NCBI GenBank assembly: GCA_036507005.1
Contig: DASXQT010000072.1
Coordinates: forward strand, 69,567 to 133,566
DNA from: WS-2 sp036507005
GTDB lineage: Bacteria; Eisenbacteria; RBG-16-71-46
Reading direction: 5' to 3'
DNA: 64,000 bases
Of this stretch, positions 35,516-44,036 are shown one piece after another; position 1 is the stretch's first letter; each line of letters begins with the position of its first letter. The notes under the pieces are model-generated. The model saw only the letters and a program-made list of their open reading frames with translations. It was not told the DNA's origin and did no database searches. The position numbers and the translations under genes were made by a program.

Positions 35516-36157
35516 ATGAGAGCGTCAAGCGAATTGAGCCCGCGCGAGGCCTCCGGGATCGGCCCGCTCACGGCCTTCGCGGCCGCGATGTCGCGCGGGA
35601 GCACGGGGCCGGCGCGACGCGCGCTCGCCGCGGCGCGGCGCGCGGGGGCGGGGCGGGTCGCGGCGGAGGAGACCGCGCTCATGCTGATGCTCCATGCCGG
35701 CTACCCCGCGGCGCTCGAGGGCGCGCGGCTCCTGGGCGAGGAGTGGCCGGGGCGCGCGCGCCGCTCGCGCGAGGGCGGGCCCGCGGCGCTGATGCGGCGC
35801 GGCGAGCGCCTGTGCGCGCGCATCTACGGTCCGGCCTACGCCAAGCTCCGGCACAACGTCGCGCGGCTCCATCCGGATCTCGCGACCTGGATGATCGAGC
35901 AGGGCTACGGGCGCGTGCTCGCGCGCCCGGGCCTCTCGGGCGTGGCGCGCGAACTGGTCGCCGTCGCGGTGCTCGCCGCGGGCGGCTGGGAGCGCCAGCT
36001 CGTGAGCCATCTGCTCGGCGCCGCGCGGCTCGGCGGCTCGCGCGCCGAGATCCGGCGCGCGTGGCGAGCGGGCGCGCGGCACGCGGAGGCGGGCGGAGCG
36101 GCGGCGACCCGCGCCTGGCGCAAGGCCTTCGGTCCAGCCGCGGCGACCGCCCGGTAG
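35516..36157 (+). CDS. Carboxymuconolactone decarboxylase (CMD)-family protein
   Basis: A 213-aa all-helical protein with a repeated CMD-like layout: an N-terminal helix pair (EETALMLMLHAGYPAALEGARLLGEE) and a main domain with HPDLATWMIEQGYGRVLARP, LSGVARELVAVAVLAAGGW, QLVSHLLGAARLGGSRAEI. The CxxC pair of AhpD-type peroxidases is not seen, so it is not a typical AhpD; decarboxylase or unknown function is more likely. ATG 35516 is only 10 nt past the predicted -10. Confidence 0.75.
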   Translation: MRASSELSPREASGIGPLTAFAAAMSRGSTGPARRALAAARRAGAGRVAAEETALMLMLHAGYPAALEGARLLGEEWPGRARRSREGGPAALMRRGERLCARIYGPAYAKLRHNVARLHPDLATWMIEQGYGRVLARPGLSGVARELVAVAVLAAGGWERQLVSHLLGAARLGGSRAEIRRAWRAGARHAEAGGAAATRAWRKAFGPAAATAR

Positions 36158-36177
36158 CGCCGCTCCGCGAGCCTGGG

Positions 36178-38130
36178 ATGCGGTCCGGCGCCCGAAGCTC
36201 CTCCGGCCCCCCGCGCGATCCCGCGGCGGCGGATCGTCTCGCCACGGGAGCCGTGGTCGGCCTCGCGCTGCTCTCGCTCGCGACGCATGCCGTCGCCACG
36301 CGAGCGCCGCGCACGCTGTGGGGCGCTCATTTCTATGCGTTCCTGCCCGGCGCGATCGGCTGGCTGGCCGCGGCGGGCGTGGTCACGGCGATCGGCCTCG
36401 CGCTTCGTGGCGCTCCGCCCGCATGGCTCGCGCGCCTGGGGTCACCGGGAGAGCCGCGGGACGGCTGGGGAGCGCGGGCCGCCATCGGCATCGTGTTCGC
36501 CGGCGTGTGCTGGCTCGCGAGGATCCGCCATCTGCTCCTCGGCGACGGCCTGCCGCTCACCGCCAGCGTGCTCGGCGGCACCGGGTTCCATCCCTACGAG
36601 CCGGTTTCCGCGGTCCTGCAGCTTCGAATCTACGAAGCGCTGCATTCGCTCTTCGCCCGCGAGCCGCAGGCGTGGATCGCCGCCTGGGACGCCCTGGCGC
36701 TCGGGAGCTGCATCTGCGGCGGCCTGTTCGCCGTCGTCGTGTGGTCCCTGGCAGCCGAGCTCACGCGCGACGCGGGCGCGGGTGCGGCGGCTCCCGCCCG
36801 CTGGCCGCGGCTCCTCGCCGCCCTGGTGCTGCTCTCGCAGGGATACGTCCAGCTCTTCTTTGGATACGTCGAGAACTACTCCCTTCTGACGCTGGCGCTC
36901 GCTCTCTATCTTCTCTTGGCTCTCCAGCACCTGCGCGGCGGCCAGCCCCTCGCCGCTCCTGGCCTGGCGCTGCTCATCGCATTCGGGCTGCACATGTCGG
37001 CGCTCGCCGTCGCGCCCTCGTTCGCCTTGCTCGCCGCCTGGAGCTGGGCGGGCAAGAGCCCGGGAAGGGTTGCCCGTGAAGTCGGGATCGTCGCGCTGGT
37101 GGTTGTCGCGGCCGAGCTCTGGCTCGGGACGCTCGGCCCGGGCTATCGGCCGACCGCGACCTTGATCGACCTGATCGGTGGTCTCATGACCGATCCCGCC
37201 CGCGGGTGGGAGAAGGGACTCGGCGGGCATCTCCTCGACGTCACCAACGAGCAGATGCTGATCGGACCCATGGCGGGGCTCTTCATCATCGCGATGCTCG
37301 CGGTGGCGGCGATCCTTCGATCTCCGCTCGGCCGCCGCGCGGCCTTCCTCGGCGCGGCCGCGGCGGGCTGGCTGGCGTCGCAGTGGGTGGCCGGCGATTC
37401 CAACCTCGGCTACGCGCGGAACTGGGACCTCTTGGCACCCGGGGGAGTGGTGCTCGCGGCGGGCGGGCTCGCGATCCTCGTCGCCCTGGTCTCGCCGGGG
37501 CGGCTCGTCCGCCTGCTCGCCGTGCTGTCGCTCGTCTCTCTCCATCACACCGCGCCGTGGATCGCGGTGAACGCATCGCGCGAACGGGCGCTGAAGCGAT
37601 TCGAGAGCCTCGACCTCGGCGGCGGCCGCACCGAGTCCACCCTGGGCTACTGGCTCGCGCTGAACGGCGATTACGCCGGAGCCGAGGCGTGGCTCCGGCG
37701 CTCCATCGCCGCGAACCCCGACAACGTGCGGGCCCATCTGTTTCTCGGCGGGCTCTACTCGCAGCTCGGGCGCAACGACGACGCGGTGGCTCCATTCCGC
37801 ACCGCACTGCGGTTGCGGCCCGACATGGAGAACGCGCGGCTCGGCCTGCTGGACGCCCTGGTCCGCGCCCGCCGCCTGCCCGAAGCGCAGGGGCTGGTGG
37901 ACTCCGCTCTCGCCTCGCAACCGGCCGCCGCGCGCTACTGGGCGTTCAAGGCCGTGATCCTGGCGGGGCTCGATCAGCCCGCGGCGGCTCTCGACGCGGC
38001 GTCGCGCGCCGCTGGCTCCGAGCCGGGCTCGACCGATTATGCGACGCTGCTGCGAATGATCCGCGCCGGCGCCCCGTTCGACTCGCTGGTCGCCCGCGTG
38101 TGGCCGTCCGTCATGGGAAGCGGTCCGTGA
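36178..38130 (+). CDS. Polytopic membrane protein with C-terminal TPR domain
   Basis: A 650-aa protein. Residues 20-450 contain about ten hydrophobic helices, among them ATGAVVGLALLSLATHAV, AAIGIVFAGVCWLARI and LIGPMAGLFIIAMLAVAAIL. Residues 470-640 form TPR repeats with the A-L-G-Y-A pattern (GYWLALNGDYAGAEAWLRRS, LFLGGLYSQLGRNDDAVAPF, LLDALVRARRLPEAQGLVD). This resembles polytopic glycosyltransferase or O-antigen-ligase-like proteins with periplasmic TPRs, but no catalytic motif is certain. The gene ends 4 nt before the palindrome cluster. Function unknown. Confidence 0.7.
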   Translation: MRSGARSSSGPPRDPAAADRLATGAVVGLALLSLATHAVATRAPRTLWGAHFYAFLPGAIGWLAAAGVVTAIGLALRGAPPAWLARLGSPGEPRDGWGARAAIGIVFAGVCWLARIRHLLLGDGLPLTASVLGGTGFHPYEPVSAVLQLRIYEALHSLFAREPQAWIAAWDALALGSCICGGLFAVVVWSLAAELTRDAGAGAAAPARWPRLLAALVLLSQGYVQLFFGYVENYSLLTLALALYLLLALQHLRGGQPLAAPGLALLIAFGLHMSALAVAPSFALLAAWSWAGKSPGRVAREVGIVALVVVAAELWLGTLGPGYRPTATLIDLIGGLMTDPARGWEKGLGGHLLDVTNEQMLIGPMAGLFIIAMLAVAAILRSPLGRRAAFLGAAAAGWLASQWVAGDSNLGYARNWDLLAPGGVVLAAGGLAILVALVSPGRLVRLLAVLSLVSLHHTAPWIAVNASRERALKRFESLDLGGGRTESTLGYWLALNGDYAGAEAWLRRSIAANPDNVRAHLFLGGLYSQLGRNDDAVAPFRTALRLRPDMENARLGLLDALVRARRLPEAQGLVDSALASQPAAARYWAFKAVILAGLDQPAAALDAASRAAGSEPGSTDYATLLRMIRAGAPFDSLVARVWPSVMGSGP

Positions 38131-38134
38131 GCGC

Positions 38135-38235
38135 GCACTCGCTCCGGAGCGAGTGCAGGCAGCCATGGCTGACGAATGCAGACATGCCGAAGCGCGTTCG
38201 TCGGTCGCGACACGCCAACTCGCTCCGGAGCGAGT
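38135..38235. repeat. Cluster of inverted structures after the TPR gene
   Basis: Four elements lie in 100 bp. A perfect 22-bp palindrome spans 38135-38156. AGCCATGGCT is a 10-bp palindrome at 38161-38170. GACGAATGC (38171-38179) pairs with GCGTTCGTC (38194-38202) with one G-U wobble. The 18-bp palindrome ACTCGCTCCGGAGCGAGT at 38218-38235 has the same core as the first. The two identical palindromes 83 bp apart are unlikely to be chance. Confidence 0.8.
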
Positions 38236-38285
38236 GGACGCGTCCGGGTCGCGCTCCAGGCTGACGCCGCGCGACGATCTCGGGT

Positions 38286-38314
38286 TTGACCCTTCTCGCA
38301 GCCGCGCCTACCAT
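38286..38314 (+). promoter_or_regulatory. Candidate promoter of the bacillithiol operon
   Basis: TTGACC (38286-38291), 17-bp spacer, TACCAT (38309-38314), discriminator CCCCGGC. The expected start of transcription is about 38321, just before a short open frame and 80 nt before bshC. Confidence 0.6.
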
Positions 38315-38325
38315 CCCCGGCTGCC

Positions 38326-38406
38326 ATGCGTTCCTCCTGTCGCGGCGCAGCCCTCCCGCGCGCCGGCCTCCGCGCGCCGCGCCCACCCGCGCGCCCGGCG
38401 TGGTGA
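38326..38406 (+). CDS. Possible leader peptide coupled to bshC, 26 aa
   Basis: ATG 38326 starts 11 nt after the predicted -10 box. It encodes MRSSCRGAALPRAGLRAPRP and then PARPAW. Its stop TGA (38404-38406) overlaps the bshC GTG (GTGA at 38403-38406), the usual sign of translational coupling in this window. It contains one Cys, and Cys is the amino acid that BshC adds to GlcN-malate. A cysteine-sensing leader is therefore conceivable. Chance open frames are common at this GC content, so the call is tentative. Confidence 0.35.
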   Translation: MRSSCRGAALPRAGLRAPRPPARPAW

Positions 38407-40010
38407 CCCGCACGCTCGCGGTGCGAGCGCGGGTCGAGCCGCGTCCCGAGCCCCGTTTCGCGCGGCTGTTCGATCCGCTCACCCACGACCTCGTGCATCG
38501 CGGGCCGCTGTCGCGCGAGCGCTTCGCGACCGCCTGGAGCGACACCGGCGCGCTCACGCGGCTGGCCGAGGCCAAGCGGGCGCCGCTGCCTTCCACCCTG
38601 GCGCGAGAGCTGGGCGAGCACCATCGGCGGCTCGGCGCTTCCGCCGCCTCGCTCGCGGCGCTCGACCGCCTCGCGCGCGGCGAAGCGGTGTGCGCGATCG
38701 CGGGCCAGCAGCCTGCGCCGCTCGGCGGGCCGCTCTACTCGATCCACAAGATCGCGAGCACCGTCGGCATCGCGCGCGCCTTCGCGGCGCGCACCGGCCA
38801 CCCGTGCGTGCCGGTGTTCTGGATGCACGGGGAGGACTCGGACTTCGACGAGATCCGATCGGCCTGGGTCGCCGACGCCGCGCTCACCCAGCAGGAGCTG
38901 TCGCTTCCCGCCGCCGCGCACGTGGATGGCGGGCTGGTGGGCAGCATCGACGTCGCCCCGCTCGCGGCACTCGAGGAGGAGGCGGCGCGCCGCTGGGAGG
39001 CGCTCCCCGCCGCCTCCGAGGCGCTCGCCGTGCTGGCGCGCTCGCGCGCCGCGGCGCGCGATCTCGGCGAGGCGCAGGTGGCGCTTGCGCTCGCGCTCTT
39101 CGGCGAGGCGGGGCTGGTGGTGGTGGATCCGCGCCTGCCTGCGTTCCGCGCCGCGGCCCGCGGCGTCATCGAGCGCTACCTGGTGCGCGCCGAGGCGCTT
39201 TCGGCGGCCGCGCGCGCGGCTGGCGAGACGCTCGAGCGCGGGCTCGGCCGGCGCCCGCTCGCGGATGCGGCGCTTGAGTCGTTCGTGTTCGCGATCGAGG
39301 ACGGCCGGCGCCGCAAGGTGACGCCCGCCGAGGCGCGCGGCGCGGGCACCCTGTCCCCGAGCGTGGCGCTGCGACCGGTGGTGCAGGACGGCGTGCTGCC
39401 CACGGTGGCCATGGCCTGCGGGCCGGGCGAGCTCGCCTATCTGGCCCAGCTGGCCGAGATCTACGCCGGACTCGAGGTGCGGGCCGCGTGCCCGGTGCCG
39501 CGGCTCTCCGCCACGTGGCTGCCGCCGCCGGCGGTCGAGATGCTCGAGGCGACCGGCGCCGATCCCTGGGAGCTCGTGACCGCCGCGGACCAGGTGCTCA
39601 AGGCGCACGCCGAGAAGCAGGTGCCCGAGGACGCGCGCGCCGCGCTCGAGCAGGCGCGGAGCGAGGCCCTGGCCGGCCTCGAGCGCTTCGCCGCCGCGAG
39701 CCGCCGGGTGGACGCGAGCCTGCCGCAGATGGTGGAGTCGGCGCGCGCCAAGGTGGACTTCCAGTTCGCACGGCTCCACGAGGGCCTGGCCGGCAAGGTG
39801 CGGCACCAGCTCGAGCGCCGGAACCCGGAGTGGCTGCGCGTGCGCTACTACCTGATGCCGGGTGACCGGCTGCAGGAGCGCAGGCTCGCCTCGCTCGAGC
39901 CGGTGGCGTACCGCGGGGCGGCCGTCGCGCTCGAGCTCGCCGACCTGGGCGCCGAGCACGCCGAGCGCCTGGCGGGCGGCGCGCACGAGCACGTGGTCGC
40001 GGAGCTGTGA
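38403..40010 (+). CDS. bshC: Bacillithiol synthase BshC
   Basis: A 535-aa cytosolic enzyme (family about 540) that adds cysteine to glucosaminyl-malate to make bacillithiol. Family hallmarks are CAIAGQQPAPLGGPLYSIHKI and VPVFWMHGEDSDFDEIRSAW in the N-half, a coiled-coil region (AALEQARSEALAGLERFAAA), and RNPEWLRVRYYLMPGDRLQERR near the C-terminus. The open frame reaches back to TTG 38286, but that lies inside the -35 box, so GTG 38403 (overlapping the leader stop) or GTG 38400 is preferred. It is the first gene of a bshC-bshB1-bshA operon. Confidence 0.93.
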   Translation: MTRTLAVRARVEPRPEPRFARLFDPLTHDLVHRGPLSRERFATAWSDTGALTRLAEAKRAPLPSTLARELGEHHRRLGASAASLAALDRLARGEAVCAIAGQQPAPLGGPLYSIHKIASTVGIARAFAARTGHPCVPVFWMHGEDSDFDEIRSAWVADAALTQQELSLPAAAHVDGGLVGSIDVAPLAALEEEAARRWEALPAASEALAVLARSRAAARDLGEAQVALALALFGEAGLVVVDPRLPAFRAAARGVIERYLVRAEALSAAARAAGETLERGLGRRPLADAALESFVFAIEDGRRRKVTPAEARGAGTLSPSVALRPVVQDGVLPTVAMACGPGELAYLAQLAEIYAGLEVRAACPVPRLSATWLPPPAVEMLEATGADPWELVTAADQVLKAHAEKQVPEDARAALEQARSEALAGLERFAAASRRVDASLPQMVESARAKVDFQFARLHEGLAGKVRHQLERRNPEWLRVRYYLMPGDRLQERRLASLEPVAYRGAAVALELADLGAEHAERLAGGAHEHVVAEL

Positions 40011-40735
40011 TGGCGCTCGACGCCCTGTTCTTCGGAGCCCATCCCGACGACGTGGAGCTTTCGAGCGGCGGGCTCGCGGCGCTGCTCGCCTCCCACGGCC
40101 ACGCGGTGGGGATCGCGGACCTCACCCGCGGCGAGGCCGCGAGCCGCGGCACGCCCGAGACGCGCGCCGCGGAGGCGGCCGCGGCGGCCCGGCATCTCGG
40201 CGTGGCGGAGCGCGTGAACCTCGGGCTGCCCGATCTCGGCATCGACCGCTCCGACCCACGCCAGCTCCGCGCGGTGGTGGGCGCGCTGCGGGCGCACCGC
40301 CCGCGCCTCGTGATCGCTCCGTACCACGACGACCCTCATCCGGACCACGTCGAGGCCTCGCACCTGATCGCGCGCGCCTGCTACGTCTCGGGCCTCGCGC
40401 GCTACGACGCCCCGGGCGAGCGCCATCGCCCGGCGCGCGTGCTGTTCGCGCTCTACCGCAGCGCGCGGCCGCCGCATCTCGTGGTCGACGTGAGCGCGGC
40501 GTGGGAGCGGCGCGCCCAGGCGGTCGCGGCGCACGCGAGCCAGCTCGGCCCCGGCGGCGGCGCGCCCGCGACCTACCTCACGCATCCCGAATTCCTCGCC
40601 GAGGTCGAGGCCCGCGCCCGGAGCTTCGGGGCGCTGATCGGGGCGCGCTTCGGCGAGGGCTACCGGCTGCGCGGGCCGGTCGCGATCGAGGACGCCCGCG
40701 TCCTGCTCGGCGCTGCGGCGGGGGCGGCGTGGTGA
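40010..40735 (+). CDS. bshB1: Bacillithiol biosynthesis deacetylase BshB1
   Basis: A 241-aa zinc-dependent LmbE-like deacetylase that removes the acetyl group from GlcNAc-malate. The zinc motif AHPDDVELSSGG is at residues 10-21, followed by the third-ligand loop PYHDDPHPDHVEAS. TRGEAASRGTPETRAAE is typical of the family. ATG 40010 overlaps the bshC stop (TGATG); GTG 40007 is in frame too. Its position between bshC and bshA fixes the assignment as BshB rather than MshB. Confidence 0.93.
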   Translation: MALDALFFGAHPDDVELSSGGLAALLASHGHAVGIADLTRGEAASRGTPETRAAEAAAAARHLGVAERVNLGLPDLGIDRSDPRQLRAVVGALRAHRPRLVIAPYHDDPHPDHVEASHLIARACYVSGLARYDAPGERHRPARVLFALYRSARPPHLVVDVSAAWERRAQAVAAHASQLGPGGGAPATYLTHPEFLAEVEARARSFGALIGARFGEGYRLRGPVAIEDARVLLGAAAGAAW

Positions 40736-41943
40736 CCGCGGCGCGCAGGCAGCGGGCGGGCGAGGGGCGCCGGCGGCCGCGTGCGCGGAGCACTCCGCGC
40801 GCGACACCCGAGGCCGCGAAGCCCGGCCCGAAGCGCCGCATCGGGATCACCTGCTACTCGCACTTCGGCGGGAGCGGCGTGGTCGCGACCGAGCTCGGCC
40901 TGGCACTCGCGCGCCGCGGCTTCGAGGTGCACTTCATCGCCAGCCGGCTGCCGTTCCGGCTGCGGACCTTCGAGTCGAACATCTACTTCCACGAGGTGGT
41001 GCCCGCGGCCTACCCGGTGTTCGAGCAGACGCCCTACAACCTGGCACTCTCCACCAAGATGGTGGAGGTGGTGGAGAACTACGACCTCGACGTGCTCCAC
41101 GTGCACTACGCCATGCCGTTCGCGGCCAGCGCGTACCTCGCCCGCCAGCTCCTGCTGCCGCGCCAGCTCGGCGTCGTGACCACGCTGCACGGCACCGACA
41201 TCACGGTGGTGGGGGTGGAGCCTTCGTACTTCCGGATCACCCAGTTCAGCATCCAGTCGAGCGACCGCGTGACCGCCGTGAGCCGCTTCCTCAAGGACCG
41301 CACCGAGGAGACCTTCGCGATCACCCGCCCGATCGAGGTGGTCTACAACTTCGTGGACCCCGAGGTGTTCGCGCCGCGCCGGAAAACCAGCCTGAGGCTC
41401 GCCCCGCCTCAGTCGCGGGTCCTGATGCACGCCTCCAACTTCCGTCCGGTCAAGAACATACCGACCGTGATTCAAGTGTTCGCCGAGGTCAGGAAGCGGA
41501 TTCCGCTCAAGCTGGTGATGGTGGGGGACGGCCCGGAGAAGGCCGCCGCCGAGCACCGGGTGCGCGAGCTGGGCGCGGAGCGCGAGGTGCTCTTCCTCGG
41601 CAACCAGGATTGTATGGAGGAGCTGCTCCCGCTGGCCGATGTTTTCCTGTTGCCGAGCTCCTCCGAGAGCTTCGGGCTGGCCGCGCTCGAGGCCATGAGC
41701 GCCGAGGTGCCGGTGGTGGCCTCCAACGCCGGGGGCCTGCCCGAGGTGATCGAGCACGGCGTGACCGGCTATCTTCACGACTCGGGACACACCGATGGAT
41801 TCGTGGCCTCGGTGCTCCGCCTGCTCACGAACGAGACGCTGCGCCGCGGCATGGGGCGCCGCGCCCGGAAGGTGGCGCGCGAGCGCTTCAACGTGGACGA
41901 CATGGTGAGCCGCTACGTCAAGGTCTACGATTCTCTGCGGTAG
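40732..41943 (+). CDS. bshA: N-acetyl-alpha-D-glucosaminyl L-malate synthase BshA
   Basis: A 403-aa GT4 enzyme that joins UDP-GlcNAc and malate in the first bacillithiol step. Signature regions are IGITCYSHFGGSGVVATELG, TTLHGTDITVVG, YNFVDPEVFAPR and PSSSESFGLAALEAMSAEVP, the last being the nucleotide-sugar-binding E-x7-E segment, with GVTGYLHD after it. A basic, low-complexity stretch of about 35 residues precedes the domain; GTG 40732 overlaps the bshB1 stop. It ends 4 nt before the DUF1611 gene, so the operon may continue. Confidence 0.95.
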   Translation: MTAARRQRAGEGRRRPRARSTPRATPEAAKPGPKRRIGITCYSHFGGSGVVATELGLALARRGFEVHFIASRLPFRLRTFESNIYFHEVVPAAYPVFEQTPYNLALSTKMVEVVENYDLDVLHVHYAMPFAASAYLARQLLLPRQLGVVTTLHGTDITVVGVEPSYFRITQFSIQSSDRVTAVSRFLKDRTEETFAITRPIEVVYNFVDPEVFAPRRKTSLRLAPPQSRVLMHASNFRPVKNIPTVIQVFAEVRKRIPLKLVMVGDGPEKAAAEHRVRELGAEREVLFLGNQDCMEELLPLADVFLLPSSSESFGLAALEAMSAEVPVVASNAGGLPEVIEHGVTGYLHDSGHTDGFVASVLRLLTNETLRRGMGRRARKVARERFNVDDMVSRYVKVYDSLR

Positions 41944-41947
41944 CGAC

Positions 41948-43027
41948 ATGCTGGGAAAGAAGCGGCGCCTGGCGCTGCTCGCCGAAGCCCGGTTCACGCC
42001 GTACGACGCCAAGACCGCGGTCGGCGTCCTGCGCTACCGGCCCGAGCAGGTGGCGGCGGTGATCGACTCGACCCGGGCGGGAAGCACGGCGGGCGAGTGC
42101 GTGGACGTGGGGGGGACGATCCCGGTGGTGGAAGACGTCGCGGCGGCCGCGGCCCGCGGCGCGGACGGCCTGGCGATCGGGATCGCGCCCCAGGGCGGCG
42201 GCCTGCCCGAAGCGTGGCGCGCGGCGGTGCGGGACGCGATCGCGCGCGGCTGGGACGTGCTCTCCGGCCTGCACGTCTTCCTCGCCGACGATCCCGAGCT
42301 GGCCGCGGCCGCCGCCGAGAGCGGCGCGCGCCTCCTCGACCTGCGCCGCCCGCCGGCGCGGCGCACCGTGGCGGCGGCCCGCGCCGCCCACGTGGACGCG
42401 CTGGTGGTGCTGACCGTGGGCAGCGACTGCAACGTGGGCAAGATGACCGCGGCCCTCGAGCTCACCCGCGCGCTCGGGGAGAACGGCGCCCGCGCCGCCT
42501 TCGTCGCCACCGGGCAGACCGGCATCCTGATCGCCGACCGCGGCGTGGCGGTGGACGCGGTGGTGTCGGACTTCGCCGCCGGCGCGGTCGAGACCGAGGT
42601 GCTGGAGGCGGCCCGCGAGGCGGAGGTGGTGGTGGTCGAGGGCCAGGGCTCGCTGCACCATCCCGGCTACTCGGGCGTCACGCTCTCGCTGCTCGCCGGC
42701 TCCTGCCCGCGGGCGCTGGTGCTGTGCCACGCGGCGGGCCGCGACGCGATCCGCACGGCGGAGGGCGCGGGGCGCGAGATCCCGATCCCGCCGCTCCGCG
42801 AGCTCAAGCGCGCCTACGAGAGCGCCGCGGCGTGGGTGCGGAAGGCGGAGGTGGTGGGCGTGGCGCTCAACACGCTCGGCCTGGACGAGCGCGCGGCGCG
42901 CGCGGCGTGCGACTCGGCCGCGCGCGAGCTCGGGGTTCCCGCCACCGATCCGGTGCGCTTCGGCGCCGGCCCGCTCGCCCGGGCGGTGCTCGCGCTGCGA
43001 GGGAGGGCCCTTGCGCCTCCGGCATGA
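41948..43027 (+). CDS. DUF1611-family P-loop protein (DgcN-like)
   Basis: A 359-aa protein with an N-terminal Rossmann-like domain and a C-terminal P-loop domain carrying TVGSDCNVGKMTAALELTRAL (Walker A-like G-x5-GK), VVVVEGQGSLHHPGYSG and RALVLCHAAGRD. Members of this family studied in D-glutamate breakdown act as N-acetyltransferases and are paired with an enolase-superfamily racemase; the next gene is such a protein. Function here is inferred from that pairing. It overlaps the following gene by 17 nt. Confidence 0.75.
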   Translation: MLGKKRRLALLAEARFTPYDAKTAVGVLRYRPEQVAAVIDSTRAGSTAGECVDVGGTIPVVEDVAAAAARGADGLAIGIAPQGGGLPEAWRAAVRDAIARGWDVLSGLHVFLADDPELAAAAAESGARLLDLRRPPARRTVAAARAAHVDALVVLTVGSDCNVGKMTAALELTRALGENGARAAFVATGQTGILIADRGVAVDAVVSDFAAGAVETEVLEAAREAEVVVVEGQGSLHHPGYSGVTLSLLAGSCPRALVLCHAAGRDAIRTAEGAGREIPIPPLRELKRAYESAAAWVRKAEVVGVALNTLGLDERAARAACDSAARELGVPATDPVRFGAGPLARAVLALRGRALAPPA

Positions 43028-44036
43028 GAAGCTGCCGCTCACGACGGCGTTCGAGTTCCGCATCTCGGTCGGCGCCTCCAGCGCTCACGAGAACACCCTG
43101 GTGCGGATCGAGCACGAGGGTGTGGAGGGGCTGGGCGAGGCCTCGCCCTCCCATTACTACGGCGAGAACCAGCGCCTGGTGGAGGCGGCGCTCGACACCT
43201 GGGCGCCGCACCTCGGGGACGACCCGTGGGCGCTCGAGGCCATCGAGCGCCGGCTCGACGGCGTGCTGCGCGGGCACGGCGCGGCCCACGCCGCGCTCGA
43301 GATGGCGCTCCACGACTGGATCGGCAAGCGCCTCGGGCTGCCGCTGTGGAAGCTCTTCGGGCTCGACCCCGCGACCACGCCGCTCTCGTGCGTGACCCTG
43401 GGGCTCGCCTCGCCCGAGGAGATGGAGCGGAAGCTCGAGACCGTGATCGACTTCCCGCGCATCAAGGTCAAGCTCGGCGCTCCCGGCGACGTGGAGAACC
43501 TGAAGCGCATCCGCGCGCGCTACCGCGGCATGCTCCAGGTGGACGCCAACACCGCCTGGCGCCCGGCGGACGCGGTGCGCGTGCTGCGCGAGATCGAGCC
43601 GCTCGGGATCGAGCTGGTCGAGCAGCCGGTGGCGCGCGAGGACCTGGACGGGCTCGCCTGGGTGCGCGCGCGCAGCGGCATCCCGGTGTTCGCGGACGAG
43701 AGCTGCCACCGCGTGCGCGACCTCGGCAACCTCGCCGGGCGCGTGGACGGCGTGAACCTCAAGCTCATGAAGACCGGGGGGATCGCCGAGATGCGGCGCA
43801 TGATCCACGCGGCGCGCTCCCTCGGGCTCAAGGTGATGCTGGGGTCGATGGTGGAGTCGAGCCTGGCGCTGAGCGCGGCGGCCCAGCTCGCGCCGCTCGC
43901 CGACTACCTGGATCTCGACGGCCACTGGCTGCTCGGGCACGACCCGTTCGACGGCGCGCCGCGCGAGCGCGGCGTGATCACGCTCTCGGACCGGCCCGGC
44001 CTGGGCGTGGTCCCGGCGGCGGGGAGAGCGGGATGA
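43011..44036 (+). CDS. Enolase-superfamily epimerase/racemase (MLE subgroup)
   Basis: A 341-aa (beta/alpha)7-barrel protein. The capping domain includes YYGENQRLVEAALD, and the catalytic KxK motif is in RIKVKLG. Metal ligands are Asp in QVDANTAW, Glu in LVEQPV and Asp in FADESC. The second general base lies in NLKLMKTGG. This is the muconate-lactonizing/dipeptide-epimerase subgroup. The substrate may be an N-acylated amino acid, given the preceding DUF1611 gene. The start is TTG 43011. Confidence 0.88.
   Translation: MRLRHEKLPLTTAFEFRISVGASSAHENTLVRIEHEGVEGLGEASPSHYYGENQRLVEAALDTWAPHLGDDPWALEAIERRLDGVLRGHGAAHAALEMALHDWIGKRLGLPLWKLFGLDPATTPLSCVTLGLASPEEMERKLETVIDFPRIKVKLGAPGDVENLKRIRARYRGMLQVDANTAWRPADAVRVLREIEPLGIELVEQPVAREDLDGLAWVRARSGIPVFADESCHRVRDLGNLAGRVDGVNLKLMKTGGIAEMRRMIHAARSLGLKVMLGSMVESSLALSAAAQLAPLADYLDLDGHWLLGHDPFDGAPRERGVITLSDRPGLGVVPAAGRAG

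Noticed and set aside
35743..36177. Upstream extension of the membrane/TPR gene frame into the CMD gene
   Set aside because: The CMD gene is supported in its own frame and the TPR protein starts well at ATG 36178.
38286..38402. TTG 38286 as bshC start
   Set aside because: It lies inside the predicted -35 box and adds a low-complexity extension; GTG 38403 overlaps the leader stop and gives family length.
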